Source of the DNA: Ischnura elegans
Taxonomy: Eukaryota > Arthropoda > Insecta > Odonata > Coenagrionidae
Assembly (NCBI RefSeq): GCF_921293095.1
Contig: NC_060246.1
Location: forward strand, 11,116,001-11,180,000
Direction of reading: 5' to 3'
Length of the DNA: 64,000 nt
Every line of letters begins with the position of its first letter. The stretch's first letter is position 1. Below the pieces are notes generated by a model, which worked only from the letters and a program-made list of their open reading frames with translations, was not told where the DNA came from and did not search any database. Shown here in pieces: positions 31,115-44,146 of the stretch. The translations under genes and the position numbers were made by a program.

Positions 31115-31600
31115 GAAAAGATCGATTTTTAAAAAAAAATCGAAATTCGGACCAAAAGATCGATTTATCGAAAAAATCGACGGTTATTAAAAAAATACAT
31201 TTGTACAAAAAGATGTTTAATATGCATTCGAAAAACACTCAAAATAAAAATGGAGATGCAGGAAAAAAAATCCCAAAACTATTTGAAATACATGCATGAA
31301 TTATTAGTACTTAGTAAAAATTTACAAATGCATGCAGATTAAATTTTTGGGATCACCGCTTGGAACCAATCGGCTTCACTAAAATTTTTATGATAGACCA
31401 AATGATTGCAATGTTTTCCAGATGATGGAGGCCGTGCTTTCAAATTTTACCGATTTTTACAATTTATCAAGATCAAAGTTGAAAAATTCGAGTTTGGATC
31501 GAAAATCGAAGATCAAAGCTCGATCTAGATTTCGTCGATCTTTGGCAATCAAAACTCGATTTTCGGTTTAAATCGAAATCGATTTTTTAATCGCCAATCA
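31115..31600. mobile_element. family E TIR element, shortened copy
   Basis: Shares ATCGATTTTT-rich ends and the inner segment GGGATCACCGCTTGGAACCA with copies at 41734-42342 and 60765-61345. It lacks the middle portion seen in those copies. Confidence 0.6.
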
Positions 31601-32013
31601 GATAATTCAAAAGCTCTGTCATCTTAATTAGTTGTGATACAGCCAGATTATTGAGGCAGCCATCCTCCATTGAAAACTTTATTGGGCTGACTGAAAGGAC
31701 CGCTGCCGTAATGGGCGTGACTTCGGGTGGGCGCAATATGTTGTTCGTCCATGGGCGTTAATCCCCCCTCGTGGATCCGTCACTGTCGGAGGACCTGTGT
31801 GCCAACAGTAAAACATTTGAATGCGGAAGCGGCGTCACTTTTTAAAACGCGTGCCAACGTCCACGGCGATGGTTTCTTGGCCGCAAACTGATCACTGATT
31901 TCCAAGAACAAAGGAGCGCATAAATATAGGGTTAAATATTGAGTCTGCATCCACGTCTTCAGTTAATTCTGGGGGATTTAATTTTCAGCAGACTCTTGTT
32001 CAGTCAGACTTGC

Positions 32014-32515
32014 TAGCGTAACTGAGCTCTTAGATAAACTCGGATGGGAATCTCTGTCGGAACGTAGATTGAAACATAGACTAAATCTTTTAGATAAATT
32101 CAAGAGCAATGTCTTTTCAAACGAAGTTAACCATATCTTATGGACGCCAACATACTACGGAAGATCAGATAATATAAATAAAATAAGAGAGTAAGACTGT
32201 AGAACGGGCAGAATCAGAATGTCTTCTTTCCACGATCAATAAGACATTATAACGTCAGTGATAGAGCTCATAAATAGATTAGATGCCTTGTAGTGTAGCC
32301 TCCTAACTTATGTAAAACTTAATGCATGTTTCTTAATTTTATCATTATTTCTAACAGCATATGGTTGTATAATTTGTTAGCACGCGTGACGTTTTTTGGA
32401 CCGTGTGGTGTGCATGTGAGAATCCGATTGCATGCTTCATGCTGGTGATTGATCACCCCCTGCCAAACTCCCTAGAGGTGGCTCGCAGGGTATTATGTAG
32501 ATGTAGACGTAGAGG
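32014..32515 (+). pseudogene. 3' end of a non-LTR retrotransposon (CR1/Jockey type)
   Basis: The frame from 32014 reads SVTELLDKLGWESLSERR, then HRLNLLDKF, matching the C-terminal segment after the reverse transcriptase domain of CR1/Jockey-type LINEs. A stop near 32192 and a further stop after FHDQ break it. The 3' end has CTCGCAGGGTATTATGTAGA followed by short GTAGATGTAGA-type repeats typical of a LINE tail. It is 5' truncated. Confidence 0.65.
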
Positions 32516-33291
32516 CTCGGCCTCAGTGGATGGACTAGTTTTCTGCGTCAGTGGTGCATCGGTCAAAGCGACAGCGAGTGGTCCGCACCCCTTAGTGGTG
32601 ACGTCACCACTGATCCCTGTCGTAGAGAATTAGGGGATAAGATTGGTGAGCCAGAGTCATATTTCAAACTTCCAATGAACGAATAATAATAAACCTAACG
32701 ACGATTTTTCTTCCCAAGTGCCTTTCACCAAGATTGCGCCGAATGTCAACAGAACACGTTGACCCTTGAAGGGGAAGACGAGAACACATGAGGCCCCGTC
32801 CGCCATATATTCCGTCCGCTCTACCTTAGCACCTCCATCAACGCGAAACTCCTTTTTAAAAACGCCATTGCGTCATTAACACCTCAGTAGTCCATAGGAT
32901 GAGTCATGCGCCTAAATGGATCGATATATCTAATAAAATTTGAAATTGGAAACGCAGTTCTAGAATTTCAAGACGGCATCTTCATTTCACTCATGAGATT
33001 GAGCAGTCACCTGTGGAAAGGGAGGTGCTTTAAAAATAGGGGTGCATAGAATGACTTCAAAACATGTTACTATGGCTACAAGCATTATTTTTAAAAACAA
33101 TTCATCTCGTGTTTTTGCACCGATGCGTGAAGCATTAAATAACTAATCTGAGTCATCAAATTCTTATGTTGCTTGATAAGTTATTTCATGAAAAAGGATG
33201 CGCGTAAAGGCACTAGGAAAGTGCCACAGTTGCAATTTAAATTTTCCCCATACACTCATTGCCCACCACTCACTATACATGGGCGTACCAT

Positions 33292-33340
33292 GCAGCGAGG
33301 GGCAGGAGGGCGCAGTGCTCCCTCCTGCCCCTCGCTGCAA
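33292..33340. repeat. perfect 20-bp inverted repeat
   Basis: TGCAGCGAGGGGCAGGAGGG pairs with its exact inverse across a 9-nt loop. It resembles one end of the element at 34553 (CAGCGAGGGGCAGGAGGG), so it is probably a collapsed relative. Confidence 0.8.
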
Positions 33341-33639
33341 AAATCTTTGCTAGTCTAAACTTTTCTGCTTGCGATCAATACGCCATTGTCTATCAACCAT
33401 CGATTCACACTGCCTTCATAGTTAAACTGCTAGTTAACAGAGCGAATCAGGATCAACCACATCCTCAATCCATTATCACTCTATATTTGCATTCACTGTC
33501 CGCACGTGCGAATCGAAAGTGAACGAAAGCTGACAATCGAATGTAATAGCAGCCAACTTCGACGAAGAAATACAGCTTTAGATGGACGACCATTTCGACA
33601 GAGGAATTTCTGGGATCGATTTGACAGTCGATTTGGCCC

Positions 33640-33990
33640 CACACCATTGTCGACGACCACGCTTAGAAGGAGGTGAAGGGTGGGAGGCGCGATTGTCGCG
33701 AAATGTGGACAGAGGGGCCGCCCGCCCCTCACTTGCCTCACCTCCTCCCCACTGCCATATTAGGCGATGACGGGGACACCGGAGGACGCCGCCAGGTGGC
33801 AGGTCGGTCGACACTCTTTTCATCTGCCGTGGGCGGGCGGGTACAGGTTGTGGGAGAATGAAGGGGGATTCCTTTTTGCATCCGCAGCCTTATTATACGC
33901 CCAACCGGCGCGGCAGGGGGGGGGGGGGGGGGAGGGAAACTTCCGAAGGCCAATCCTCCCGGGGAAGGATTCCCGGAGCTGACACATGTG
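33640..33990. other. GC- and CpG-rich patch
   Basis: Markedly richer in CpG than its surroundings, with open frames on both strands that are likely compositional, and a 16-nt G run near 33917. No recognisable product; a promoter or first exon is possible but unsupported. Confidence 0.3.
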
Positions 33991-34552
33991 CTTCTCTTGA
34001 CGGGTGAACGAAACGACAAGTGAGGAACACATGGGTCTCTAGAGAAAACATTTGATGGTCCTACAACAAATATTAGGATCTCTTGGATTGCTCAACTGCC
34101 AATTATAATTACCACGCGGCATTTATTTAATTATTATTCATACCATGCAGACATAAAAATGTATTTTTTGGATGACTATACACGTTTATTAATCTCCTTG
34201 TTAAATTACGTAAAATTTGTCGGTGTGAAATTTTTTGAGGTAGGTAAGTAAAGAGCTTGTCTGTATTTTCGATTTTAATGACGCAACCAGAATTATGGCG
34301 ACTTCCAACGACGCAAAGAATGAATGGGGATAAAAACTTATGGTTTTGCCTGGATTAGGAGGGTTGAGTCGAAGGGGCAATTAACCCGATTAAGCAGCAG
34401 CCGGTATTAGCTCGAAGAAGGTTCTCCAACAATGAAGAAAAATGTGGAATTTCAAATTGGGACGCGGATTATAGTAAAAGAAGTAGAATTTATGCGAACC
34501 ACGAAAGTGCACATGATCTGATAAGGTTAACAGATATTTTCATCCCATCGAA

Positions 34553-34795
34553 CATGGGCTTACCCAGCGAGGGGCAGGAGGGGGCAGCTACCCCCTCCCT
34601 AGAAGCAAAACTCGCCAATGTCTTTAAGGAAATTAATATTTTTTCAAGCAAGTAATTCTAAAAACTAATAAAGAGCTGTTACAGTTTCCTTAAAATGTTG
34701 ATTTAATTCACCTTTCCCATGCTTAAATCTTACCTACAACTTGAACAATCATGGCTTTGCCCTTCCCCCCTAGTTTTGATCCTGGGTACGCCCTT
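34553..34795. mobile_element. hAT-like short TIR element
   Basis: Ends are CATGGGCTTACCCAGCG and CCTGGGTACGCCCTT. A perfect duplication CCCATCGAA is at 34544-34552 and 34796-34804. It is 243 bp and non-coding. Confidence 0.7.
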
Positions 34796-34805
34796 CCCAT
34801 CGAAT

Positions 34806-35577
34806 TGTCCTCTCCACCAATGAATGCAGATGTCTCTCACACCTCGCGAATTGAGCAGTGATCCGATTTTCCTCGCAAGGAAGTTACCGACATTGGAGAT
34901 TCATCAGCAACTAACTGAACTTTATGGTGAAGAGTGCATGTCTGTTCAGCACATCCGCAAATGTTGCAGAGCTTTTGCTGAGGGTCGCACGGAAGTTCAC
35001 GATGAAGAATGGAGTTGAAGACCGCCGGTTTTGGATTGTCCAAAAGATTAACAGTGAGTTGCTCAAAGATCGGAGGGTCACTGCCCGTGAACTTTTTGAA
35101 CGCACTCCTGAAGCTTCTCTTTGAAAGAACTTTAACAGAAACTTTGGGTTATCGCAAGGTGCGTGTTTGCTGGTTCCCCCGGATGCTGACTGACGGACAC
35201 ATGGAGCAACGCCTTGACTGTGCTCGGAAATTTCTTCAACAAGGAGAATTTGTTGGTCTCTATCGTCACCGGAGATGAAGCGTGGGTATTTCATTATAAC
35301 CCCGAAACAAAACTCTGAGATGGCAAACGCTTCAAGAGCGACGATGAAGTCCGAGCAGAGGTTAAACACTTCCTCGACGGGTTGGCGGGAGACTTCTTCA
35401 ACTTAGGGATAGAAAAGCTAGAGCAATGTCTTTAAAAGTGTGTCGAAAAAAATTGCGACTACGTTAAAAATAGGCAAAAGTGTAAGCTTTTCAAAGATGT
35501 GAAAATTAATATCAATAAACAAAGTTTTGTATTTGTAAAAAATATGCGAACCTTACTTTTGGTACAACCCTCGTACT
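34806..35577 (+). pseudogene. mariner-like transposase relic
   Basis: Pieces in changing frames follow a mariner transposase in order. These are the helix-turn-helix part with IHQQLTELYGEECMSVQHIR (about 34888-34960), RVTARELFERTPEAS (35075-35120), ETLGYRKVRVCW..PRMLTDGHMEQR (35140-35210), the catalytic-region motif IVTGDEAWVFHYNPET (35260-35312), and the C-terminal end with KCVEKNCDYVK. At least two frameshifts are present, as well as a deletion of roughly 100 codons after PETK that removes the second catalytic Asp region. The 3' end resembles a mariner TIR (inverse GGGTTGTACCAAAAGTAAGG). Confidence 0.75.
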
Positions 35578-36029
35578 TATGATTCAGTGAACACCCTAAG
35601 CATTTCTGGAAATAAATAAACAGAAGCAACGTGCAGCGACACGATGGAGAGAGAAGAGCTCCACATAACGCGGACCGAGAGAGAAGAAGAGCCACCATCA
35701 GCGGAAAACACCAAATCCAAATATTCCCAAATTCCTAACTATTCGGGGCTAATCGGGAATTTTGACTTGCGAGATCTTCGTCATCAAAGTTTCGACATTT
35801 CCGAATATGACGTCACAAATTTCAATAAATTCTGCACCTCCATTTCACCGGGCAGTTTTTCGGTTCACTGACTGGCTTTAACTGACGATAAAATCACATT
35901 CACGCACGTCACCACAGGCGAATATTCAAATATAAGTGCAGATACAAGTTGAAACAAAGAGACAGGAACACGTACACATGGCGATGACACAGCGGTGGCG
36001 TGGAGATGGAATGATGTCCGAAAGGACTT

Positions 36030-36100
36030 TCCCCTCGATCGGGGATCGAACCACGGACCTTCTGCTTTCCGCCAGATGGTCAGACCATTAACACCAGTGT
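36030..36100 (-). repeat. tRNA-like SINE head
   Basis: The B-box-like GGTTCGATCC (36051-36042) and A-box-like TGGTGTTAATGG (about 36098-36087) on the minus strand have tRNA-like spacing. No complete cloverleaf. Confidence 0.45.
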
Positions 36101-36677
36101 TTTGGGCGTGTAATACAGATATTCAACGATTAATTCAAAATCTTTGCTTCATCACTCACCGTTTCTAAGATCTACATGCTGCTAGTCTGTTCCACATGCT
36201 TCCTCACCGAATTGCGAGGAAAATAAATGCAAAACACTTGGCACGGCATATTAAGACGAATGGAAAGGAACAAAAACCTGAGCCAATAGCTCATACACTG
36301 GATCATAGATCCATTCAATATGGCTTCCACCCGGATCTTATCATTTTTTGCGTCCATTGAAATCGCCTTGGCGCCTCAATGGACGACGTTGGACTTGGAC
36401 AATTATTTATGCCATGGATTACCGTACAGTACCCACGAGAGTCGAAATGAAGAGTATACACTGTAACACGGCAATAGCACGGAAACGCATCATAACTCTC
36501 CTGGCCGTGTATAAAATTATGTTTAGTTAAAATTCGAAAGTAGAATGCACATATAATAATTTATTTTTTACCCATTGGTTTTCTTCAATTTGGGTATAAT
36601 AAAATAAATATAGTTTGTATAAGTGTTTTGAATCCTGCGGGCCAGTTCAAGGTGCCTTACTGGGACTGCAGCTCTGA

Positions 36678-36970
36678 AGAGGCGCAACGAGGGGTTTGGG
36701 GGATAAAACCCCCCCCAGAGCTCAGAGAAATTTTTAAGTTTACTCCTTTTTACTTAATTGGATTGATATAACTAATAGAATAGTTTAAGGATGAATAGAT
36801 CCTTCAGAAAGCCGTAAAACTCACCATTTTGAGCTATTTATCTTTAAAATTCCGCAATTTATTAATCTCTCACCTACCGCTTATCCTGGTGGGCATTCCA
36901 TAGCCCCACACACCCCGGTAATAGTTGCACCTAAACACCCCCTCAGCCTTAATTCCTAGCTGCGCCCCTG
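36678..36970 (-). mobile_element. hAT-like short TIR element, family B copy 3
   Basis: Ends are GAGGCGCAACGAGG and AGCTGCGCCCCTG, with AGCTCTG repeated on both sides (about 36669 and 36972). The inner sequence is close to copy 2. Confidence 0.7.
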
Positions 36971-38705
36971 TAGCTCTGCACTAGTACCGTAAGAAGGTTC
37001 ACATTCTCTTGCGAAGTTCCCCTACCGGAGGCATATAGTGTCGCATGCAGTTCACCATTGGATACGATCACAGGATGGAGAGAAGGATCTTGGAAGATTT
37101 CATAGATCATCTCCAGACGGAATGATCATGATCCACGGGGACCCCTTTGCCCCCCCAGTTGGTCTAAAGATTGCACCACAATACTGAGCTTCAAAATGAA
37201 TTCATGGATAAAAACTGTTTTTACTGCTATCGATTTCGTGTAATTGAATTATTATATTAAATATTTATAGAATCCGACGATTCAAGCGTGATCGAGTTGA
37301 GTTTTTCCGTATCGAAAAATAAAAGACTTGAAATTTTCCGCAATCATAAATTCATTACGACCTACTTTTAAATGTTACTACATCATCTTCAAAAGGTGAT
37401 ACAAAAGGTGTGCACTGCATTCTATTTATACAATTATAACTGCAGTGGGGAAGTAAGGGGAGGGAGGAGGTGGGAAAACCTGAAGAAGAAAGTTAACGGA
37501 ATAGAGAGAAGAGTAAAATCTTATAATCACTGACATTCTTTTGGCCCACCTTCGCTAACTCCTGGAACCGCCCGTGATCTCCCAGGCCATAAAATCGACT
37601 TCAACAGAGCGAGAAGTCGATAGCAAATATGTACAGAAAAAGTAACCACAATAAAAAATGTTACAACAAGCTCTTGCTAGTGGGAGTTATCCCTGTCCTG
37701 TAACATCAAGCAAGAATGATTGTTTTACGACTAAACTTGGGGTAGTAAATTTATTTACCATTGGTCCTATAATTTGTACATAGCTCCATATTTCGAAAAT
37801 TTTCTTTGCTGGAATCTGTTTTTAGAGTCTTGATAACTGTGAAAAAAGTCTTTAAGCAGAAATATACGAGAAAATGCTCAGAAAGGGATTATGATTGTTG
37901 GAGGAGGTTCACAGTAGGTAAATATAAAAAAGGGCACTGAAGGTAGATGAATAGAGACAATGAGCTGAGGCCAACACTCAACTGCTATTATTAATAATGG
38001 AAAAATGGAATGAAGTTAGCACGGGAAACAGGTTTTATCAAAACCCTTCTCCTTTTTCAAGAATGTTGAACATAGTGGAAATTTAAAAAATCAATCGAAA
38101 TGAAGAAAATGGAAGCAATCGCTGGTATAGTAGGAATCAGCCAATCAGAGCCATCATTCACTTAATCTCCGATTGTACCACCTTTAATCTTGACGACATG
38201 CGCTGAAATAGATAATTCATTTTGTTCATATTTATCGCGAGGAGAGAGAGGTTCATGATTGGTGTACTCCAGTGTCTCGCTCCATTAGTGGGCAATCCGG
38301 CAGCATTAGGTACTTTATTGATGGTGTTGCTTGGTTACGGAATGGAGATGGAAATGAAACGGGCACGTCTCAAGGCCAATGGGCGCACGGAAAAGACAGC
38401 AGAGGGCGTACACGGCGCGCGCCGATGACCTCGCGAGAGTCGCGAAGAGGATTGGTTTCACAGTTCACGTGGAAGACGTTGTAGGTAGAAGGAAAAGGAC
38501 TCATTAGAGGATTCAAGAAGAGGCCTAATGGCTCATTAGAATAGGGCACCCTCTTCCTGACGAGGCCCACGCAAACAAATGTGATGCGTTCAGTCTGCCA
38601 CCACCCGAAATAAAAAATGATTTGGAGAATTATCGAGGGAGTGATTCCCCCTCCCTTAATTGATAAAGAGAAAGCTTTTAGAGGTTAAGCTCTGCATGGG
38701 GATTG

Positions 38706-38821
38706 AACTATGTTTTTCCACATAAAATATTTATTAGATCACTACCTAGGCTAGAGGATGACGCAGTGCGTTGAAACCATGGTAATGATCTAATAAATAT
38801 TTTATGTGGAAAAACATAGTT
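38706..38821. mobile_element. inverted hairpin with hammerhead-like centre
   Basis: 41-bp arms (38706-38746 and 38781-38821) differ at one position. The centre reads GAGGATGACGCAGTGCGTTGAAACCAT and then GGTA. GGATGA, stem CGCA/TGCG, GAAA and palindrome ACCATGGT-A parallel the core at 27606, but the CTGATGA strand is altered. A TTAACGCC tail motif follows at about 38855. Confidence 0.55.
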
Positions 38822-39150
38822 TATTTTTCATTCAATATGAATAAATTCCATAAATTAACGCCTCAAATCATCAATTTCTCTGCATGGGGCTAAACAAATG
38901 GGGCTTAAACTTGCAAATTCAGCTCCCCCCAAAATGAAGATCTATTTACGCCATTTGAATCCTTTGACGACAAAACACCTCATTGAGGTTCCATTTCAAA
39001 AGCAATGAATATTTTAACAATGTCCCTTCTCCAAAAGATAACTGCCGCCTATATTTCGGAAGCATGCTGGGGAAGTCGGTTTTGAAAGGTGAAGAATGAC
39101 AACGAACCGTAAGTTGTTGCGTTGAATTGAGCGAGCGGTGATAGCGTGAG

Positions 39151-39228
39151 ACGGGTATTCCATACCCCCCCAAGTATTAGTTAAATTTAGCACACCCCCT
39201 CCGGCCCTAATTTCAATCTGCGCCCCTG
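39151..39228 (-). mobile_element. family B fragment
   Basis: GGGTATTCCATACC...ATTTCAATCTGCGCCCCTG matches the right third of family B. Confidence 0.55.
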
Positions 39229-40345
39229 CCCCCTCGGACCCCCCCCCCCATAGTTCCAGGCCTGAACGTGCGTCATGATTGTATTCAATGCAATGCAATA
39301 AATGAATTTATTTATCGCTGCACCTCTAAAATAAAAAATTCGAACGTGTTTTTGCTTCATTAGAACACAGGTTTTAATAAATAAATGAATAACTATGAAT
39401 TATCAGAATAACAGAAGAAAAATCTGTTTGATGCCAATCAACCTACTCTGCCTCCACCGAAGTGACTAATGAACCAGCGCTTTCCACGGGTTCGTGTTAC
39501 AATAAATTTCCCCGATGATCTAACTCGTTTGGTAGGACCATAAATGTCAATTTTTCCCTCTGATAGTTAATTAAAAATATCTATTACACGTTGAATGATC
39601 AAGAAAATAAATATTATCTACAAATAAATTTTATGTTTTGGTAAAATCAAATTAATTTTACACTTTTTAGTTCCCATGGCTTCTATTAATATTCCCACAC
39701 GGTAAAATGTAGTAGCACTTATAATTAACTAATTTATGATTGCAATTTAGTCATAAAATAGACAATGCAAGCTTTTTACACATAAAGTACCAGTGCGAAA
39801 AATTGTTTAATATTAGCTGCAATGATATTTATTAATAAGTTCATTTTCACAAAAGTAAATGGAAAAATGTCGCGGAAAATTGGGACAATCGTATACAAGT
39901 TGTCCCTCATTTTTCTGCATTTATGTTATTCGCGGGAGATTTTCTTTTATTCCATTGACTAGTGCGCCAACGAGACCGTAAAAGTAGGAAAAAAATAAAA
40001 GTCAGTCAACCATTCGGTAAGACGAGGGGTACATACATTTCTGCGGAGGCTTCAACTACCTACTTACACACTGAACCAGATTTTATGACTGAGGCATTCC
40101 TGATCACTTCTAAGGCAGTAGCCACGGACGTGTCCCAATAGACAGGAAACGGCAATGAGGACACTCTCGACTACTCGTCTCCAGCAAATCAACACTGCAT
40201 ACTGGCAGATTACAACTAGGTATACTGTCTTAAGGTCTTGACTGTATTCGCGTATTACTTTTACCAAGGCTATCTCAACCAACCAGCCCCATATTAGTTT
40301 ATTTGACAATCGTTCACCGTCATTCTTTGCGCAGAGCGAGGATAA

Positions 40346-41729
40346 TGCCCCGTTTACACCACGATCGTACCGACGTTGATCGCGACTACTGCACGTTTAC
40401 ACGTCTAAAAGTTACCATCGTAACTCAGTGCTGCCCTCGTTGTGGAATTGTGTCAGATAACAACTGACGACGACACTGCGTGAGAAAATTGAAATCCTGG
40501 AAATTAAGAAGCAAAAGAATATTAATGTTTTCATGTGCTAAAACTGAAGCTAGACCGAACTGTCGGTAAAACGTTAAAGAATGTAGGTTTCTTTATGGGA
40601 ATCCGTCCAAAGTTTAGCAATATTCATACGGTAAAGACAGTAGATATGTCTCCTTGCTACGTTCCAAATTGGAATATTTTGCTAACTGGTCACTTTATTA
40701 TAATATCGACTCAATCCGGATTGAACGTGTCCAAAATAAATTTTTCAAATTAAATAATTGCGATTTATTAATCTCTTTGTCTGATTACAACACTTCATAT
40801 ATTCTTTCCCTAGTTAATTTGAAAACTCTTGCACGACCAAGGATCCTCCAACAAAGGCATATTCCTCTGCAAAATTATCAATTAATATTTAGATTGTTCC
40901 TATCTCCTTTATTAGTAACTTTTAATGGATCCCGTCATAGCTATATAAATCCTCACCTGCTTGTTTTTAATTACCATAGAGCAAATTATGTCTTCAACTC
41001 CCAGCTATGATGAGATAAAACTAAAACTTTAAGTCATAACAGTCCGTGAAGTCTTTAAGAAACTAGATTCTTCGAGAGAATATGTCAAAACATTCAAGAA
41101 TATTCACGCATTAAAGACAGTACATATTGCTGTTATAATTTAACTAGAAAAGGCTTAGATTTCGGCTTGATTCGGCACAAGTATTGATATATCTCCATGT
41201 CCTCATCTAAATGTTATGGTTATTTCTGGCGAATTTTATTGTGAAATCCTGTATACAATGATTTAATTGGTTAACATTTTGTGCATGTTTGTTATTTTCC
41301 ATCATCTGTGAAGTATAGTGTAAGGATACATGGTTATGGGTTAACCTGTAAATATAGAAATGCATAAAACTGGTATAGTACAGAATATCCGATACCATTT
41401 GGTAAATAGAACATCAGAAAAAACTTTCCCCTAATGTCCTTCCATTACCTACTGAATAATGTCTTCAATCGTTGCCAAATATCTTTGATATATTAGAGTT
41501 ATTTATGAAATATCAGTTATTGTATCAAGATTGCAACGGCGCGAAAGAATCGTATATGCATCGATCTTCATTTCCTAACTCTTTTTTCTTGGCACACTAG
41601 CGCTAACCATCGTAAGTTCGGCAGTGTTAGGTACTAAGGCCTACGATGGTAACTCTGCGCGTTTACACGACGTTTTGAGGTTACGATCGTAAGGATCAAC
41701 GTCGCGACGATCGTTGTGTAAACGGGGCA
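40346..41729. mobile_element. long-TIR DNA element containing a LINE relic
   Basis: Ends are TGCCCCGTTTACACCACGAT and its inverse ATCGTTGTGTAAACGGGGCA. Inverted similarity extends about 90 bp. Flanks are TAA and TAG, a possible decayed 3-bp TWA target. No transposase. The interior holds a LINE fragment. Confidence 0.6.
40535..41010 (+). pseudogene. non-LTR reverse transcriptase C-terminal relic
   Basis: Frames at 40535 and 40654 together give a VGKTLKNVGFFMGIRPKF segment and a RSKLEYFANWSLYY..IDSIRIERVQNKFFK segment. These match the conserved region just after the reverse transcriptase domain of Jockey/CR1/I-type LINEs (RSxLEY...IERVQ). A frameshift separates the two, and both ends are missing. 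Confidence 0.65.
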
Positions 41730-41733
41730 TAGG

Positions 41734-42342
41734 AGTAATGACGGAAAAATGTCGAGCAATCGATTTTCAATCGAAACAAAAAGTTCGACCTCTCAACAAA
41801 AATCGAAATTTGAACCGAAAGATCGATTAATCGAAAAAAATCGACGATTCTTTAAAAAAATACCGTTTGTACAAAAACAAGTTTATTATGAATTCGGAAG
41901 ACACTCAAAAGGTACATTAAAGATATAGAAAAAAATTCAAAAAATTTACTTAGGATACATGCGTGAATTATTGGTTGGAAAAAATTGACAAATGCACGCA
42001 TATGAAAGGTTTGCCGTCACCGCTTATAGCTATTTGGCTCATTAAAATGTTTAAGGAATATCAACTGATTAAAATGTTTTCTTTATGATGGAGGGCGTGC
42101 TTTCCAATTTACCGGTCTTAGAGAAAAGTCTTTTACATGGGACCGGTGTTGACGTTATCACAGGCCGGTAGAGACGCTGCTAACAATGTGAGATATGTGA
42201 GATCAAACGAAATAGTCAAGATCGAAGTTGAAAAATCGAGTTTGGGTCGAAACTCGAAGTTCAAGGCTCGATCTCGATTTCCTAGATCTTTGGAATTTAT
42301 AACTCGATTTTCGATTTGAATCGAATTTTTCCTTCACTAGAA
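41734..42342. mobile_element. family E TIR element, long copy
   Basis: Starts AGTAATGACGGAAAAATGTC and ends ATCGAATTTTTCCTTCACT. Repeated ATCGATTTTC motifs lie at both ends. It directly abuts the element ending at 41729. It is non-coding. Confidence 0.6.
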
Positions 42343-42992
42343 AGGACATAGACAATCGGGAAATTAGAGAGCCATTCTAATCGGAGTTAAGCTGATTCCT
42401 CCAGACATGAATAACAAGACACATTGTGAGAAATAACTGGTCTTCTAATCCTATCATTCCCACTTCCTCGCCATTACAAATCCGTCTCAATGAAGCGATT
42501 CGATAAATGGGTTTGCAAGGTGCCAACCAAATTGAGCTTTAAAACAATACGAACATTTTGACGACGACTTAAATTTTTTAATTATCTTTCCTTTTTTCAG
42601 TCATACTGATATGCATTTTTCATCTACCTACCCGGTGAAATACCCGTGACGCACCCGTTGAACCCCCATATTTGAAAATATATAGCAAGGGGTGATTTTT
42701 CCCTGGCGGTACACCCCATCGGTCACGGAATTAATTGAAATTTTAACATTTTCAAAATGCATTCTTGTCCTTATGCCATTTAGTATTTTTTTAAATTATT
42801 ACTGTGTCGCTATAAAATGGCAAAAAATATTGTATGCCAGGACATAAATAATTCAGGAGCGCCGTCAAATGCAAATATTTTGCAGAATCATTTCTAATTT
42901 CATCACATTTTTTAATCCTTCGGGATGATAGATACAAATGAAGGAAATGACAGGAATGTGGGAAGAGAAGGACAGACTGTAGTGCATCGTCG

Positions 42993-43255
42993 CAGTGGCG
43001 TAGCGAGTCGGGAGGTCCGGGGGGGGGGGGGGGGGACGGACACCCCCGAAATGTAAAAACACTATGTTTTTCCCTCGTAAAACAAAACAAAATATTTAAA
43101 AATCATGACTTGAGAAAATATTTCTTTGGCAAATGAAGTTTTTTCGATTATGAAAAGAGTCAAAATTAGTTTGCTCTTTAAAACCCTGTTTTTCAAAAAT
43201 GTTCCACTCTGGTTAGGACACGCCCCCCCGAACGAAATTCCTGGCTACCCCACTG
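42993..43255 (-). mobile_element. hAT-like short TIR element, family C copy 2
   Basis: Ends are CAGTGGCGTAGCGAG and TGGCTACCCCACTG. Flanks CATCGTCG and CATCATCG (7 of 8) are the target duplication. It includes a 17-nt G run at 43019-43035. Inverse orientation to 20735-20969. Confidence 0.75.
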
Positions 43256-43269
43256 CATCATCGTGATAT

Positions 43270-43700
43270 TACGATTTCAGTAGCAGCTTGAGGAGACCCC
43301 CAGCAGCAGCGATCGCAGCGTCCCTGGCGAGCGGCCACTCAACCTCGGCACGAGGTGAAAGTCTCACTTCCTGGTCACCTATAGTGGCTGAGGGGAGAGT
43401 GTGTTCATCTCTCACTCTCGCGTAATTCGTTTATTCTTCGACAGAGCGTGGAAAGTGGTCTTTCCTCTCTCTCTCTCACACACACACACAAACATACGCA
43501 TAAATGAAACGGCCTCACCTTTTTCGGCAACGCGCGCGCGGCAGCACCATCGCCGAAAACGAAAGCGCCCGCCCACCACACAACGGACATATCCCATTCG
43601 ATCCAACGCCACTAATTGAATGGGGCGATTCTTCGGCCGGCAGCACACCAAATGGGGCTTTCCGATTCTTCGCGACTCGGGGAGAGGGGGAATGCTACAA
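43270..43700. other. CpG-rich patch with CT/CA microsatellite
   Basis: CTCTCTCT followed by CACACACA at about 43464-43490 lies within CpG-rich DNA. Frames are open on both strands without a recognisable product. It could be a promoter of an unseen gene; there is no direct support. Confidence 0.3.
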
Positions 43701-44146
43701 ACAAAGATTTCCCGACACTCGCCTGAGCTCTCTAGAGTTTTATAGTCCACCAGTCATTAAAAGGGAAAATAGGGAAGTTTCACGGTGATAAATTTTCACA
43801 GTCCATTGGTCACATTAGAGGAAGCATTATTCTGCAGTCATCCATCCGGTGATTAAAATTTACCCAAATGATTATAAGAGTAAGTCCTGGGTTTTAAACT
43901 CAAGGATGGGTCAAAATCAATTAAATCAAACGGAATTTATACAAGCAATTGGGATGAACCTTCACTCTTCTCAAACTCCAGAGACGAAACCTAGGGAAGA
44001 AACTTCAAAGGAATGGCAACACTATGGTAAAAAACAAATACTCTTGTTTGCTTGCTCAGTAGGTGCTGCATAAATGAATTACTTCAGCGTTTCACTAATT
44101 AAGAAACATAATTATAAGTACTCCCTGATTTCTTGAAACATATTGC

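Noticed and set aside
33738..34032. Pro-rich open frames at 33.7-34.0 kb
   Set aside because: They depend on a homopolymer G run and CpG-rich composition; no recognisable product.
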